Shown here in pieces: positions 47,795 through 57,129 of a stretch of DNA of 64,000 bases. How positions within the stretch are numbered: the stretch's first letter is position 1; each line of letters opens with the position of its first letter. This DNA comes from Bradyrhizobium sp. NDS-1 (lineage in GTDB: Bacteria > Pseudomonadota > Alphaproteobacteria > Rhizobiales > Xanthobacteraceae). Under the pieces are notes generated by a model that was not told where the DNA came from, searched no databases, and saw only the letters and a list, made by a program, of their open reading frames with translations. The stretch covers positions 3,085,501-3,149,500 of the forward strand of contig NZ_CP136628.1 in assembly GCF_032918005.1 (NCBI RefSeq). The letters run 5' to 3'. Made by a program: the position numbers and the translations under genes.

Positions 47795-49234
47795 ATGCCG
47801 AAAATGCTGGTCAAGACAGGCGCGCAGATCGACGGCTTCACCATCGGCGAATGCGTTCATGCCGGCGGCATGGCGACGCTGTGGTCCGTCACCCATCCCG
47901 GCATTGACGTGCCGCTGCTGATGAAGATTCCGCGGGTGTCGGAAGGCGAGGACCCCGCTGCAATCGTCTCATTCGAGATGGAGATGATGATCCTGCCGCG
48001 CCTTGCGGGCCCGCACGTGCCGGCCTGCTTCGGAACCGGCGATTTCGCCCGCCAGGCCCATGTGGTGATCGAACGCATTCCAGGCGCCACGCTCTACAAG
48101 CGGCTGCCGGACCTGCCGTTGCCGTACGACGAGGCGCGCCAGCTCGTGGCGAAGATCGCGACCGCATTGGCGGACTTGCACCGGCAGAACGTGATTCATC
48201 ATGACATCAAGCCGAGCAGCGTCATGTTCCGTGAGAGCGGCGAGGCGGTGCTGATCGACTACGGCCTGTCGCATCACAACCACCTGCCGGATCTCTTGCA
48301 GGAGGAATTCCGCCTGCCTTACGGCACCGCGCCCTACATGGCACCCGAGCGGCTGTCTGGAGTGCGCGACGATCCGCGCAGCGACCTGTTTTCGCTCGGC
48401 GTGCTGCTGTATTTCTTCACCACCGGCGAGCGGCCGTTCGGCGAGGGCGAGACGCTGCGCGCGATGCGGCGCCGGCTCTGGCGCGATCCGTATCCGCCGC
48501 GAAGCTTGCGCGCCGACTATCCGCCCTGGCTTCAGGAGGTGGTGTTACGCTGTCTCGAGATCGAGCCGGTGTGGCGCTATCCGACGGCGTCCCAGCTCGC
48601 CTTCGATCTGGCCCATCCGAACCAGGTCAAGCTCACCACGCGCTCGGAGCGGATCAAACGCGACTCCCTCGGCGTCGCATGGCGCCGCCGCTTCAACCAG
48701 GGCGTGATGGCGCCGCAGGTGAAATCGGATGTCGCCGCCCAAATCGCGTCGAGCCCGATCCTCGCCGTCGCGCTCGACACGGTCGAAGGCGCACCGGAGC
48801 TGAACGAGGCGCTACGCATGACCACCGAGCGCATCCTCGCCACCTTGCCGTCGGCGCGGCTTGCCTGCGTCAACGTGCTCAAGCTGAACCGGATCGCGAT
48901 CGACCGGACGCTGGACGAGCAGGGGTCCAACAAGCATATCGACCGTCTCGTGGCGCTCAGGCATTGGGCGACGCCACTCAAACTGGACGAGAGCCGGCTG
49001 ACGGCTCATGTGCTGGAGGCAGTCGATCCCGCCGCCGCGATCCTGGAGTTTGCCGAGGTCAACCAGGTCGACCATGTCATCATCGGCGCGCGGCAGGGCT
49101 CGTTCCGGCGCACGCTGCTCGGCAGCGTCTCGGCCAAGGTGGCCGCGGAAGCGGCCTGCACGGTCACGGTGGTGCGGCCGCCGCGGATGGCTGGGGATGC
49201 GGGCGAGTCCGATATCGGCGCGGTGCCGGGATAG
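47795..49234 (+). CDS. Ser/Thr protein kinase fused to a universal-stress (UspA) domain
   Basis: 479 residues. Kinase domain about 12-275: glycine loop GECVHAGGMATLW, ATP Lys44, helix-C Glu61, catalytic loop HHDIKPSS (Asp137, Lys139), activation start Asp155-Tyr-Gly, APE at 183-185. The loop has HHD for HRD, and Ser142 replaces the usual metal-binding Asn. A UspA-like domain occupies about 320-465 (VIIGARQGSFRRTLLGSVS). No membrane segment. Last gene of the channel/phosphatase cluster. Activity is likely but needs testing because of the Asn change. Confidence 0.88.
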   Translation: MPKMLVKTGAQIDGFTIGECVHAGGMATLWSVTHPGIDVPLLMKIPRVSEGEDPAAIVSFEMEMMILPRLAGPHVPACFGTGDFARQAHVVIERIPGATLYKRLPDLPLPYDEARQLVAKIATALADLHRQNVIHHDIKPSSVMFRESGEAVLIDYGLSHHNHLPDLLQEEFRLPYGTAPYMAPERLSGVRDDPRSDLFSLGVLLYFFTTGERPFGEGETLRAMRRRLWRDPYPPRSLRADYPPWLQEVVLRCLEIEPVWRYPTASQLAFDLAHPNQVKLTTRSERIKRDSLGVAWRRRFNQGVMAPQVKSDVAAQIASSPILAVALDTVEGAPELNEALRMTTERILATLPSARLACVNVLKLNRIAIDRTLDEQGSNKHIDRLVALRHWATPLKLDESRLTAHVLEAVDPAAAILEFAEVNQVDHVIIGARQGSFRRTLLGSVSAKVAAEAACTVTVVRPPRMAGDAGESDIGAVPG

Positions 49235-49261
49235 GCCGTCCGGCGACTCTGAGGAATGGAA

Positions 49262-49453
49262 TCAGGCCGCGTGGGCGGAGTGAACAGTGCGCTTGCGGCG
49301 GATCGGCCAGGAGAATTGCGGGCCGGGATCGCCGTGATCCGCGCTGCCGCCGAAATACTGGATGATCTCGCGGCAGGGCTCGCAATTGAACAGGTTGCGC
49401 GACGCGGATGCCTTGGTCATTTCCTTCAGGCAGTTCGGGCAGTGCGGTTTCAT
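49262..49453 (-). CDS. Small CxxC zinc-ribbon-like protein
   Basis: 63 residues with CPNC and CEPC pairs (starting at Cys5 and Cys24), a plausible single zinc site, then a basic C-terminus. Convergent with the kinase gene. Not recognised further. Confidence 0.65.
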   Translation of the reverse strand: MKPHCPNCLKEMTKASASRNLFNCEPCREIIQYFGGSADHGDPGPQFSWPIRRKRTVHSAHAA

Positions 49454-49475
49454 GGAACTGATCCGGAAAGGAATA

Positions 49476-49655
49476 TCAGTGTCGGCGCTGCGAGGAAAAC
49501 GAATGGTCGAGGTCCGTCGTGTCGAGCCCGGCGTCGTCGTCCGGCGTGCCGTCGGCGCGTTCGAGGCGGCCGAAGAAATAATCGAGGCCGGGATGCGGGC
49601 GGCGCGGGATCCGGCACCTGCGCTTCGGCTGACGCTTCACGAGTGCGATCTGCAT
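49476..49655 (-). CDS. Hypothetical small basic/acidic protein
   Basis: 59 residues from MQIALVKRQPKRRCRIPRR. The start lies 5 bases after the stop of the next small gene upstream, suggesting coupling. No family recognised; could be spurious. Confidence 0.4.
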   Translation of the reverse strand: MQIALVKRQPKRRCRIPRRPHPGLDYFFGRLERADGTPDDDAGLDTTDLDHSFSSQRRH

Positions 49656-49660
49656 GGCGC

Positions 49661-49801
49661 TCAGCCCCGACGATGAATGTGGATGGCGCGGGCGGAAGCC
49701 TTGGCCTTCACCGGTCGGGCCACGTAGAGGCTGCGGGCCGCGATCGCCGCGTTGAATACGAACCACAACGCTACGCCAGTCCAAACCAGGGTCGCCGTCA
49801 T
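49661..49801 (-). CDS. 46-residue single-helix membrane protein
   Basis: A short gene with a clear GGGAGC ribosome site six to seven bases upstream. The product begins MTATLVWTGVALWFVFNAAI: one membrane helix, followed by a basic tail (ARPVKAKASARAIHIHRRG). Not recognised; coding is supported mainly by the ribosome site and composition. Confidence 0.55.
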   Translation of the reverse strand: MTATLVWTGVALWFVFNAAIAARSLYVARPVKAKASARAIHIHRRG

Positions 49802-49892
49802 GATGTGCTCCCGTCAAATGCAGGCAGGAGTCACTTGTGGTGATTTGCGCGAATCAGTGAAGTCCGGATGAGTACGGATCAAGACTGCAATT

Positions 49893-50489
49893 TTAGGCAT
49901 TGCGCGTTGCAACACCCGTAAGGGCCGCGGCTTTTTTCCGGTGCGGCTGCACCTTGCCCGCGCGCGCGCCTTCGAGGATCTCTCGTATGCGCGGTGCATT
50001 TCGAAGACAGCGAAATCCGTAACGCCCGGTGTGGTCGGTATCGGGCGAGCGGGTCGATCGCCCCGACGCGAAGTTGAGGTGACCGGCGCCACCGCCGATG
50101 TCGAGGATTTCGAAGTCCGCGTCCATTTCCTGGAAGGGCGTTTGATTGACCGTCCGCCTGCCCCAGGCCGTTCGCAGGATGAGCGCGCGGCGATCGGTGA
50201 TCAAATAGAGCGTCTGCAGGTCTTGCAGCAGCATGACCAGCGGGGCCGCAACCATCGCAAATCCGAGCATCACGAGAGGTTGGGCCGCCCCGCCGATCCA
50301 ATCGAATCCGATGGCGATGACGGTCAGCAACAGCCAGGGAAATCCGATCCACCAAAGATAGCGCCACATCATCATGTGGGCGACGCCGTCGGGCTGGCCC
50401 TGCCAGATCACCCGCTCTCCGCCCTGCAGGGCTTCGGCGCGCAGGCGCTGCAAGCCTGCGGAAAACGGGGTGGCGCGGAGATCCTTCAT
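49893..50489 (-). CDS. PH-like (bPH) membrane protein
   Basis: 198 residues. LQGGERVIWQGQPDG near the start and YLITDRRALILRTAWGRRTVNQTPF after two membrane helices (about 45-65 and 72-90) match bacterial PH-domain/YdbT-like proteins. Function unknown. Downstream of rpe, 51 bases apart. Confidence 0.72.
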   Translation of the reverse strand: MKDLRATPFSAGLQRLRAEALQGGERVIWQGQPDGVAHMMMWRYLWWIGFPWLLLTVIAIGFDWIGGAAQPLVMLGFAMVAAPLVMLLQDLQTLYLITDRRALILRTAWGRRTVNQTPFQEMDADFEILDIGGGAGHLNFASGRSTRSPDTDHTGRYGFRCLRNAPRIREILEGARAGKVQPHRKKAAALTGVATRNA

Positions 50490-50540
50490 TGCCTTTTGTC
50501 GCGGCGGTCGTGGCGCCGGTTCGGAAGCCGCGAATGGTCC

Positions 50541-51242
50541 TCAGATGGCTTCGCCCCGCGCGCCCAGCGCCGCGTTGCGGATCGCGGCGATGTTGGTCTT
50601 GTAGGCCTCCTGCGTGCCGCCCCTGAATACGGACGTGCCGGCGACGAAGGCGTTGGCGCCGGCTGCCGCAAGCGCGCCGGCGACCTCGGGGCCGACGCCG
50701 CCGTCGACCTCGATGTCGATCGGGCGTCCCGCAATCATCGCGCGGATGTCGCGGATCTTGCCGATCGCTGAGGGGATAAAGGCCTGGCCGCCAAAGCCGG
50801 GATTGACCGACATCACCAGAACGAGGTCGACGAGGTCGAGGACATATTCGAGCGTGCTGATTGGCGTGCCGGGATTGAGCGAGACGCCGGCCTTCTTGCC
50901 CAGCGCGCGGATCGCCTGGAGCGAGCGGTGCAAATGGGGGCCGGCCTCCGCATGCACGGTGATGTGGTCGCAACCGGCTTTCGCAAAGGCCTCGAGATAG
51001 GGGTCACAGGGCGAGATCATCAGGTGCGCGTCGAACACCTTCTTCGTGTGCGGACGCATCGCCTTGATGACGTCGGGACCGTAGGAAATGTTGGGAACGA
51101 AGTGACCGTCCATCACGTCGAGATGAATCCAGTCGGCGCCGGCGGCGTCGACGCTGCGCACCTCCTCGCCGAGCCTCGAAAAATCCGAAGCCAGGATCGA
51201 GGGCGCGATTGCCAGGGGGCGAGGGGCGAAGGCTTGGGTCAT
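50541..51242 (-). CDS. rpe: Ribulose-phosphate 3-epimerase
   Basis: 233 residues. Interconverts ribulose-5-P and xylulose-5-P. Motifs: [33 protein letters not shown] with metal-binding Asp/His, [11 protein letters not shown] and DGGVGPE. Cytoplasmic TIM barrel. Confidence 0.96.
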   Translation of the reverse strand: MTQAFAPRPLAIAPSILASDFSRLGEEVRSVDAAGADWIHLDVMDGHFVPNISYGPDVIKAMRPHTKKVFDAHLMISPCDPYLEAFAKAGCDHITVHAEAGPHLHRSLQAIRALGKKAGVSLNPGTPISTLEYVLDLVDLVLVMSVNPGFGGQAFIPSAIGKIRDIRAMIAGRPIDIEVDGGVGPEVAGALAAAGANAFVAGTSVFRGGTQEAYKTNIAAIRNAALGARGEAI

Positions 51243-51494
51243 GGCTCGATTTCCCGTGGCGGCCGTGAAAGATGGCCTCGCCTAACATGGGCCTCCGTAG
51301 CGGGCAATGCAGGGGAGGCGTGCTTCCTGTGGGTGGAAATTTCTGCCGCGACCGGCATGAATTGCCGATGTTCCCCGGCCGTCCAGGGCGCGGCGGCAGC
51401 GGATTTCATTGAATTTTTTGCGCTGGCACGCCGCTTGCTGACGTTGTCCGACAGAACATTGGCCGCGGCATGCCGCGTCGGTTGGAGTTGTGCA

Positions 51495-52280
51495 ATGTTG
51501 TTAGCCCTTGGTGCGGTCTCGAGCGCCTTCGACGCGATCCAGTCGCTGACGAACTCGAAGTCGTCCTCGTCGACCCAGAAGGCGGGATCCTCGCAAGGTG
51601 CGACCAACCCGTTCGCGATCGACAGCGCGGGTACCATGACGACCTCATTGGTCGGCTCAAGCACTCCTCCGCAGATTTCGCCGCAGACCATGCGTGCGTT
51701 GATCGCCATGCAGGGCCAATCGGCCGACGGCGCGAGCAGCGCGGTCAACTCGACATCTTCGAATTCGGTGTCCTCGGCCTCGAAGGACCGGCAGGCCGCG
51801 CTGAAAGATATGTTCTCGCAGATCGATGCGGACGGCGACGGCAAGATCACCAAGTCCGAGTTCGAGAACGCCCTTGGAGCCGGAGGCACCAATCTGGCGC
51901 AGGCCGACGACGTGTTCTCGAAGATGGACGCGAATGCGGACGACAGCATCAACCTCGGCGAAATGACGAAGGCGCTGACCAGCGGTCGTCATGGCGACCA
52001 TGCGCAAGGCGCTGGCGGCGCTGGCGACGGATCGGATTCCTCGTCGAAGCCCAAGGGCGGATCGACCTCGACCACGACGATCGCTGCCGACGGCTCGACC
52101 ACGACGACCGTCACCTATGCCGACGGCTTCAAGATGTCGACCACGGTGCCGGGCGCCTCCAGCTCTTCGACTGCGAATGGCGGCGGCAATTCGCCTTATG
52201 ACTGGTTCGGGCAGATGATGCAGCGCCAGGCGCAGGCCGCATCCGCCACCACCGCTTCATCGATGTCGATGAGCGTGTGA
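51495..52280 (+). CDS. EF-hand calcium-binding protein, Ser/Thr-rich
   Basis: 261 residues from an ATG 8 bases after GGAG. Two EF-hands: Asp111-Glu122 (DADGDGKITKSE, canonical) and Asp145-Glu156 (DANADDSINLGE, acceptable). The rest is low-complexity Ser/Thr/Gly with QMMQRQAQA near the end. No clear Sec signal. Possibly exported by another route or cytoplasmic calcium sensor. Confidence 0.8.
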   Translation: MLLALGAVSSAFDAIQSLTNSKSSSSTQKAGSSQGATNPFAIDSAGTMTTSLVGSSTPPQISPQTMRALIAMQGQSADGASSAVNSTSSNSVSSASKDRQAALKDMFSQIDADGDGKITKSEFENALGAGGTNLAQADDVFSKMDANADDSINLGEMTKALTSGRHGDHAQGAGGAGDGSDSSSKPKGGSTSTTTIAADGSTTTTVTYADGFKMSTTVPGASSSSTANGGGNSPYDWFGQMMQRQAQAASATTASSMSMSV

Positions 52281-52293
52281 GCGGCATTCGAGG

Positions 52294-52506
52294 TCAGCCG
52301 GCATGCTCGTGCGTGATGTCACGACAGACGTAGCGGTCCCGGATTTCCTGATTGAAGAACGTCCCCTTTGAACGCGCATCCCCGAACGCGGCGGCGACCT
52401 CGGGCGGAACGTCCTCGTAGACATAGAGGCGTCCGCTGACAAAGGTCACCTTCAGCTCGCGCGTATCGGGCGCATAGCGGAAGAAGCGGATTACGGAAGA
52501 CGGCAT
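52294..52506 (-). CDS. KTSC-domain protein
   Basis: 70 residues from MPSSVIRFFRYAPDTRELKV. The KTSC fold is seen in FVSGRLYVYEDVPPEV and ARSKGTFFNQEIRDRYVC. Small, soluble; the domain is found alone or fused to nucleic-acid enzymes, but its role is not established. Confidence 0.85.
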   Translation of the reverse strand: MPSSVIRFFRYAPDTRELKVTFVSGRLYVYEDVPPEVAAAFGDARSKGTFFNQEIRDRYVCRDITHEHAG

Positions 52507-52556
52507 GGCGGTGGACCCTGGCCTGCCAGGGTAATGCAGTACCCGCCGTTTCGTTT

Positions 52557-53567
52557 CTAACCGAATTTGTCCTTCCACGCCGGCTGTGCCCCCGGAAACG
52601 GCAGCGCGGTGGCGCCGTACACCGCGCGGCCGATTGCGCGCGCGACCACGTTGGCGGCGACGGTGCCGAGTTCGGTGAGGCCGACCAGCGGCTCGATCGG
52701 CTTCTCGCCGGTCGCCGCGGCAAACAGCACGTCGCCATCAGTCGGTGCGTGCACCGGGTAGATGGCGCGGGCGAAGCCGGTGTGCGCGATCATCGCCAGA
52801 CGCTTGGCCTGGGGTTTGGTCAGCACCGCGTCGGTGACGACGGCGCCGATGGTCGTGTTTTCGCGCGCGCTCGCCGCGGGACCGCCCTTGATGCGCATGC
52901 GGAGCATGTCGTCGGTGAACTTGTCGGGCTGGCCGCGCCCGCCGAACTCGCCGCCCACTTCGAACGGTGCCGCCCAGAACCACGGCCCGTCGCCGATGGT
53001 AACGCTGCCCACGGCGTTGACGGCGACGATCGCAGCGACCTTTACGCCGTCAGGTGTCACAGCCGAGGCCGATCCGAGCCCGCCCTTGAACGTCGCGGTG
53101 GTGGCCCCTAGGCCTGCGCCGACGCTGCCGAGCGGGAAGTCGGTGCCGGCGGCAGCCGCCGCGGCATAGCCGAGGTCACGATAGGGCGAGAATCGTCCCC
53201 AGGCCTTGTCGCCGCCGTTGAGCAGGTCGAACAGGATCGCCCCCGGCACGATGGGAATCAGGGCTTCGCGAATCCGGTGGCCGCGTCCCTGCTCGGCGAG
53301 CCAGGCCTGGACGCCGCCGCCGGCGTCGAGGCCGAAGGCGGAGCCGCCGGACAGCGCGATCGCGTCGACGCGCTCGACGGTATTGGCAAGATCGAGCAGG
53401 GCATCCTCGCGCGTGCCCGGGCCGCCGCCGCGCACGTCGATGGCCGCGACCGCGGGGGAATCGAAGATGATCGCGGTCGCGCCGGTGGCGACTTTGGCAT
53501 CCTCGGCATGGCCGACGCGGACGCCGGCGATATCGGTGAGCAGATTCTTCAAGGTGGCCTCGCACAC
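52557..53567 (-). CDS. P1-family peptidase (DmpA/NylC-type N-terminal nucleophile hydrolase)
   Basis: 336 residues, GTG start. The P1 family matures by self-cleavage. The likely nucleophile is Thr238 after Asn237 (ARENTTIGAVVTDA), as in NylC-like members, with VRGGGPGTRE and SGGSAFGLDA at the oxyanion side. Acts on aminopeptide or beta-amide bonds. Substrate unknown. Confidence 0.88.
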   Translation of the reverse strand: MCEATLKNLLTDIAGVRVGHAEDAKVATGATAIIFDSPAVAAIDVRGGGPGTREDALLDLANTVERVDAIALSGGSAFGLDAGGGVQAWLAEQGRGHRIREALIPIVPGAILFDLLNGGDKAWGRFSPYRDLGYAAAAAAGTDFPLGSVGAGLGATTATFKGGLGSASAVTPDGVKVAAIVAVNAVGSVTIGDGPWFWAAPFEVGGEFGGRGQPDKFTDDMLRMRIKGGPAASARENTTIGAVVTDAVLTKPQAKRLAMIAHTGFARAIYPVHAPTDGDVLFAAATGEKPIEPLVGLTELGTVAANVVARAIGRAVYGATALPFPGAQPAWKDKFG

Positions 53568-53609
53568 TGAAAGGAGTTCACCTTGCGATAGCGCAGGGAT
53601 GCCGCAGGC

Positions 53610-56393
53610 TCAACTTGCCAGTGCCGTCCTCAGCATCTTGGCGAGCTCGGACTTGCGGTAGGGCTTCGCCAACAGCAACACGCCGGAATCGAGCCGGCCA
53701 TGATGGACGATGGCATTTTCGGTGTAGCCCGAGGTGAACAGCGTCTTGAGGTCGGGGCGGCGCCGGGCCGCTTCGTCGGCAAGCTGGCGGCCGTTCATGT
53801 TGCCCGGCATGATGATGTCCGTGAAAAGCAGGTCGATGGCCTTGTCGCTGTCGATGATGGTGAGGGCCTCCGCGCCGTTGGCGGCCTCGAGCGCGGTGTA
53901 GCCGAGGCTCTTGACCTGCGTCACAACATATTGCCGCACCAGTGCGTCATCCTCGACGATCAGGATTCTCTCGTTGCCGCCGGTGATGGGCACGTTCTGG
54001 AGCACCTCGAACTCGGTCTCCTGCACCCCGGTCGAGCGCGGCAGGTAGATCTTCACGCTCGTGCCGTGGCCGACCTCGCTGTAGATCTTGATGTGGCCGC
54101 CCGACTGCTTGACGAAACCGAACACCATGCTGAGGCCGAGGCCGGTACCCTTGCCGACCTCCTTGGTGGTGAAGAACGGGTCGAAGACCCGATCGATCAG
54201 GTCCGGCGGAATTCCACTGCCGGTGTCGCTGACGGCAATCATCACGTAATTGCCGGCGACGACGTCGGGGTTCATGCTGGCATAGCCGTCGTCGAGGAAG
54301 ATGTTGCGGGTCTCCAGCACCAGGGTCCCGCCGTCCGGCATGGCGTCGCGCGCGTTCAGTGCGAGATTGAGGATCGCGGTGGAGAGCTGGCCGGGGTCGA
54401 CCAGGGTCGGCCAGGCGTCCTCGGTAAGTTGCGGCATGATCGTGATCTGCTCGCCCAGGGTCGGGTGCAGCAGCTTGGCGGCTTCGAGCGCCAGGGCGTT
54501 GACGTCGATCTCGCGCGGCTGGAGCGGCTGCTTGCGTGCGAAGGCGAGCAGATGCTTGGTCAGCTGCGCGCCGCGTTCGGCGGCGTCGTCGATCAGCTTG
54601 GTGATGGCGGCAAGCTCGGGCCGGTCGGCGACGGCGTCGCTGAGAATGCCGATCGTGCCCGTGATGACTGTCAGCACGTTGTTGAAGTCGTGGGCGACGC
54701 CGCCGGTCAACTGGCCGATGGAGTCCATCTTCTGGACCTGCCGGAACTGGGCTTCGGCGGCCTGCTTCTCCGTCAGATCCCGGCCGATGAAGAAATGGCG
54801 CTTCACCGGCTCGGACCAGGTGCCCATCCAGTTCAGCGTGACTTCGTGACCGTCGTAGTGATAGTAGCGCGCCTCGAAGCTGCGCTTGACCGCACCGCGC
54901 CGCGCGGCCCGCATCTCCTCCCGCGTCTTGTCGAGGTCGTCAGGGTGGATGAACTCGGTCGCGCTGTGCCCGATCAGGTCTTCCGGGCTGAAGCCGAGGA
55001 TGTCCTTCACGCTCGGGCTGACCTGAATGAAATTGCCGAAACCGTCGGTGACCAGGATCAGGTCCTGCGAGGTCTCGAAGATGCGCTGACGCTCCTCGAT
55101 CTCGCGGCGAAGCTTCTCCTGTGCCTGCTTCTCCTCGGTGATGTCATGGGCGATCTTGGAGGCCCCGATGATCTCTCCATTGTCCGACCTCAATGGAGAA
55201 ACATTCAGGATGACGTCGAGCGCGCGGCCGTCCTTGCGAATCCGCACCGTCTCGTGCTGGGCGACCGACTCGTTGCCGGCGATCCGATTGAGGATACTCC
55301 GGACTTCGCCCTTTCGCTCCGACGGCACGATGATGTCGATCGACCTGCCGACGGCCTCCGCGGCAGAATAGCCGAACAGGTGCTCGGCGGCCTTGTTCCA
55401 GCCGGTGATGACGCCGTCGAGCGTCTTCGTGATGATGGCGTCGTTGGAGGATTCGACAACCGCGCCATACAGTGCGAGGCGCTTGCCGTAGAAGTCGCGA
55501 TCCGACGCCGATTGCTCGCGCAGCTTGCCGACGAGGCCCACCGTCCGGGCCTGAAGGCGGACGTTCTCGATCAGCAGTACCGCGAGCACGAAGCTCGATG
55601 CGCAGAGGCCATAGAGACGGCCGGCATAGAAACCGAGATCGAAGCGCGCGACGTTGACGATTGCAGACAGCGCGATGTCGAACAGCCATGCGCACATCAC
55701 GACCATGAGCCAGATGTCGATCACCGAATGCGGGCGGCGGAACCACAGCGAGACGAGCGCGGCGAAGCTCAGCGACCACACAAAGGACACGACCCCGATC
55801 ATGGTCGATGTGTAGTGGCCGTCGCGGAGCAGGATCGGCAAGAGATCGTGCTGGGCGGTGACGATCCAGGTGAAGACAGCCATGGCCGCGACTGCACCGA
55901 GCACGGTGGCGTAGATCGGGCTGCTTGTCGCGCCCCGGATCCTGGGGCCGCCGTCCTTTTCCTTCAGCCAGGCGTAGCCCAGCACGAACAGCGGGAAGCC
56001 GGCGTGCCAGATCATGTAGAGCCAGACCGTGGTCTGGCTGCCGGCCCCAAGCAGCCCGGTCGGTGCGAACAGGCCGGGGAAGGTGAGGGCATGGACCAGT
56101 GCTGCAGCGGCGGTGAACAGGTAGCCGGTCGACAGCCACAGCAGCGCGCGGGTCCGCAGCACCGAAAACTGCGACAGAAGCAGCACTGCCGTGACGATGT
56201 CGCTTACGGCCAGGGCGGACTGATAGCTCGCGACGAAGGCCGGGACCTGCGGCAGCGGGATACCTGCGAACGGAACGGCCAAAGCGAACAGGATCGAGGA
56301 AACGCCGACGATCCACAGTGCCGAGGTCCGGTCGCCCGATGTGGCCGGCAGTGTTGAAAGAAATGTGCTTCGGTCGATCGCAGGCGCGTTCAT
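53610..56393 (-). CDS. MASE4-like/PAS/PAS hybrid histidine kinase with C-terminal receiver
   Basis: 927 residues from [11 protein letters not shown]-terminal sensor of seven or eight helices (about 25-285) with [22 protein letters not shown], close to MASE4; PAS at about 310-425 and 435-545; HisKA with His568 ([11 protein letters not shown]); HATPase (about 660-775); receiver (about 795-925, acceptor Asp in [11 protein letters not shown]). No dedicated HTH partner next to it, but a divergent single-domain receiver is 267 bases away. Confidence 0.92.
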   Translation of the reverse strand: MNAPAIDRSTFLSTLPATSGDRTSALWIVGVSSILFALAVPFAGIPLPQVPAFVASYQSALAVSDIVTAVLLLSQFSVLRTRALLWLSTGYLFTAAAALVHALTFPGLFAPTGLLGAGSQTTVWLYMIWHAGFPLFVLGYAWLKEKDGGPRIRGATSSPIYATVLGAVAAMAVFTWIVTAQHDLLPILLRDGHYTSTMIGVVSFVWSLSFAALVSLWFRRPHSVIDIWLMVVMCAWLFDIALSAIVNVARFDLGFYAGRLYGLCASSFVLAVLLIENVRLQARTVGLVGKLREQSASDRDFYGKRLALYGAVVESSNDAIITKTLDGVITGWNKAAEHLFGYSAAEAVGRSIDIIVPSERKGEVRSILNRIAGNESVAQHETVRIRKDGRALDVILNVSPLRSDNGEIIGASKIAHDITEEKQAQEKLRREIEERQRIFETSQDLILVTDGFGNFIQVSPSVKDILGFSPEDLIGHSATEFIHPDDLDKTREEMRAARRGAVKRSFEARYYHYDGHEVTLNWMGTWSEPVKRHFFIGRDLTEKQAAEAQFRQVQKMDSIGQLTGGVAHDFNNVLTVITGTIGILSDAVADRPELAAITKLIDDAAERGAQLTKHLLAFARKQPLQPREIDVNALALEAAKLLHPTLGEQITIMPQLTEDAWPTLVDPGQLSTAILNLALNARDAMPDGGTLVLETRNIFLDDGYASMNPDVVAGNYVMIAVSDTGSGIPPDLIDRVFDPFFTTKEVGKGTGLGLSMVFGFVKQSGGHIKIYSEVGHGTSVKIYLPRSTGVQETEFEVLQNVPITGGNERILIVEDDALVRQYVVTQVKSLGYTALEAANGAEALTIIDSDKAIDLLFTDIIMPGNMNGRQLADEAARRRPDLKTLFTSGYTENAIVHHGRLDSGVLLLAKPYRKSELAKMLRTALAS

Positions 56394-56660
56394 GGTCTCA
56401 GACCCGTTTTGAGCATCTCCGCAATTCCAAGATCCAGCAGTCTTGACCTTCCGACCTCCACGGTAGCCCGATCCGGGCGCGTGTCGTGAACTGTTGCAGT
56501 GACGACTCAACCGAAGGTTACAGCTTACTTAATTTGGGGGGGAGCGCGGAATAGGGATCCGGTAAGATGCGCTTTACTGGGCGGTGTCATAATGCCCTTC
56601 CGCCGCGGCTGGTTCCAGGTTTGAATCATACGATTTGATCAATCTGCGGGAGTTGTTCCC

Positions 56661-57047
56661 TTGCCTCGCATTCTCATCGTCGACGACCAAAAGGATGTGC
56701 GCGCGATGATCGCAATGGTGCTTCGGGTCAACCATTACGAGGTTGCCGAGGCCGACAGCGGTGCGGCTGGGCTGAAAACCTTCGCGGAACGCGCATTTGA
56801 CGCGGCGATCGTCGACATCTTCCTTGGCGATGTCAGCGGCGTCGACGTCATTGCGTCCCTGCGCGAGCGTACACCGGGGCTCCCCATCATTGCGGTGTCC
56901 GGAATGACGACGCTGGATTTCATGGAGCAGTCGTCCCACCTCGCCAACGTGATTTGCCTGCAAAAGCCGTTTCGGCCGAACGATCTCCTGCAAGCGCTTC
57001 GGAAAGCCCAGGCCGCCGCCGGCGGCGAGATGGCCGCACCCGCCTGA
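56661..57047 (+). CDS. Single-domain response regulator (CheY-like)
   Basis: 128 residues, TTG start. Receiver only: acidic pair in VDDQKD, phospho-acceptor Asp52 (IVDIFLGD), Lys in LQKPF. No output domain. It diverges from the hybrid kinase and may receive phosphoryl groups from it. Confidence 0.88.
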   Translation: MPRILIVDDQKDVRAMIAMVLRVNHYEVAEADSGAAGLKTFAERAFDAAIVDIFLGDVSGVDVIASLRERTPGLPIIAVSGMTTLDFMEQSSHLANVICLQKPFRPNDLLQALRKAQAAAGGEMAAPA

Positions 57048-57060
57048 TCCTGCCGCGAGA

Positions 57061-57086
57061 AAAACGCCCCGGCGCTAGCCGGGGCG
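57061..57086 (-). terminator. Rho-independent terminator after livK
   Basis: On the minus strand: stem CGCCCCGGC / GCCGGGGCG with a four-base loop (57065-57086), followed by a TTTTT run. It closes the liv operon and also marks the end of the convergent receiver gene. Confidence 0.9.
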
Positions 57087-57129
57087 TGGTGATCGTATCA
57101 CAGGCCTGAGCCCGGCAAGAAGCGCGCGC

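Noticed and set aside
44865..49234. Possible Zorya phage-defence system
   Set aside because: Only the MotA-like pore fits. There is no ZorB OmpA-type peptidoglycan-binding partner, helicase or nuclease, and the pore protein lacks the long cytoplasmic tail typical of ZorA.
53700..56357. Very long open frame on the plus strand (885 codons) opposite the hybrid kinase
   Set aside because: Its product is Asp/Arg/Gly-rich with no fold, and the minus strand encodes clear PAS, kinase and receiver motifs. High GC keeps the antisense frame open.
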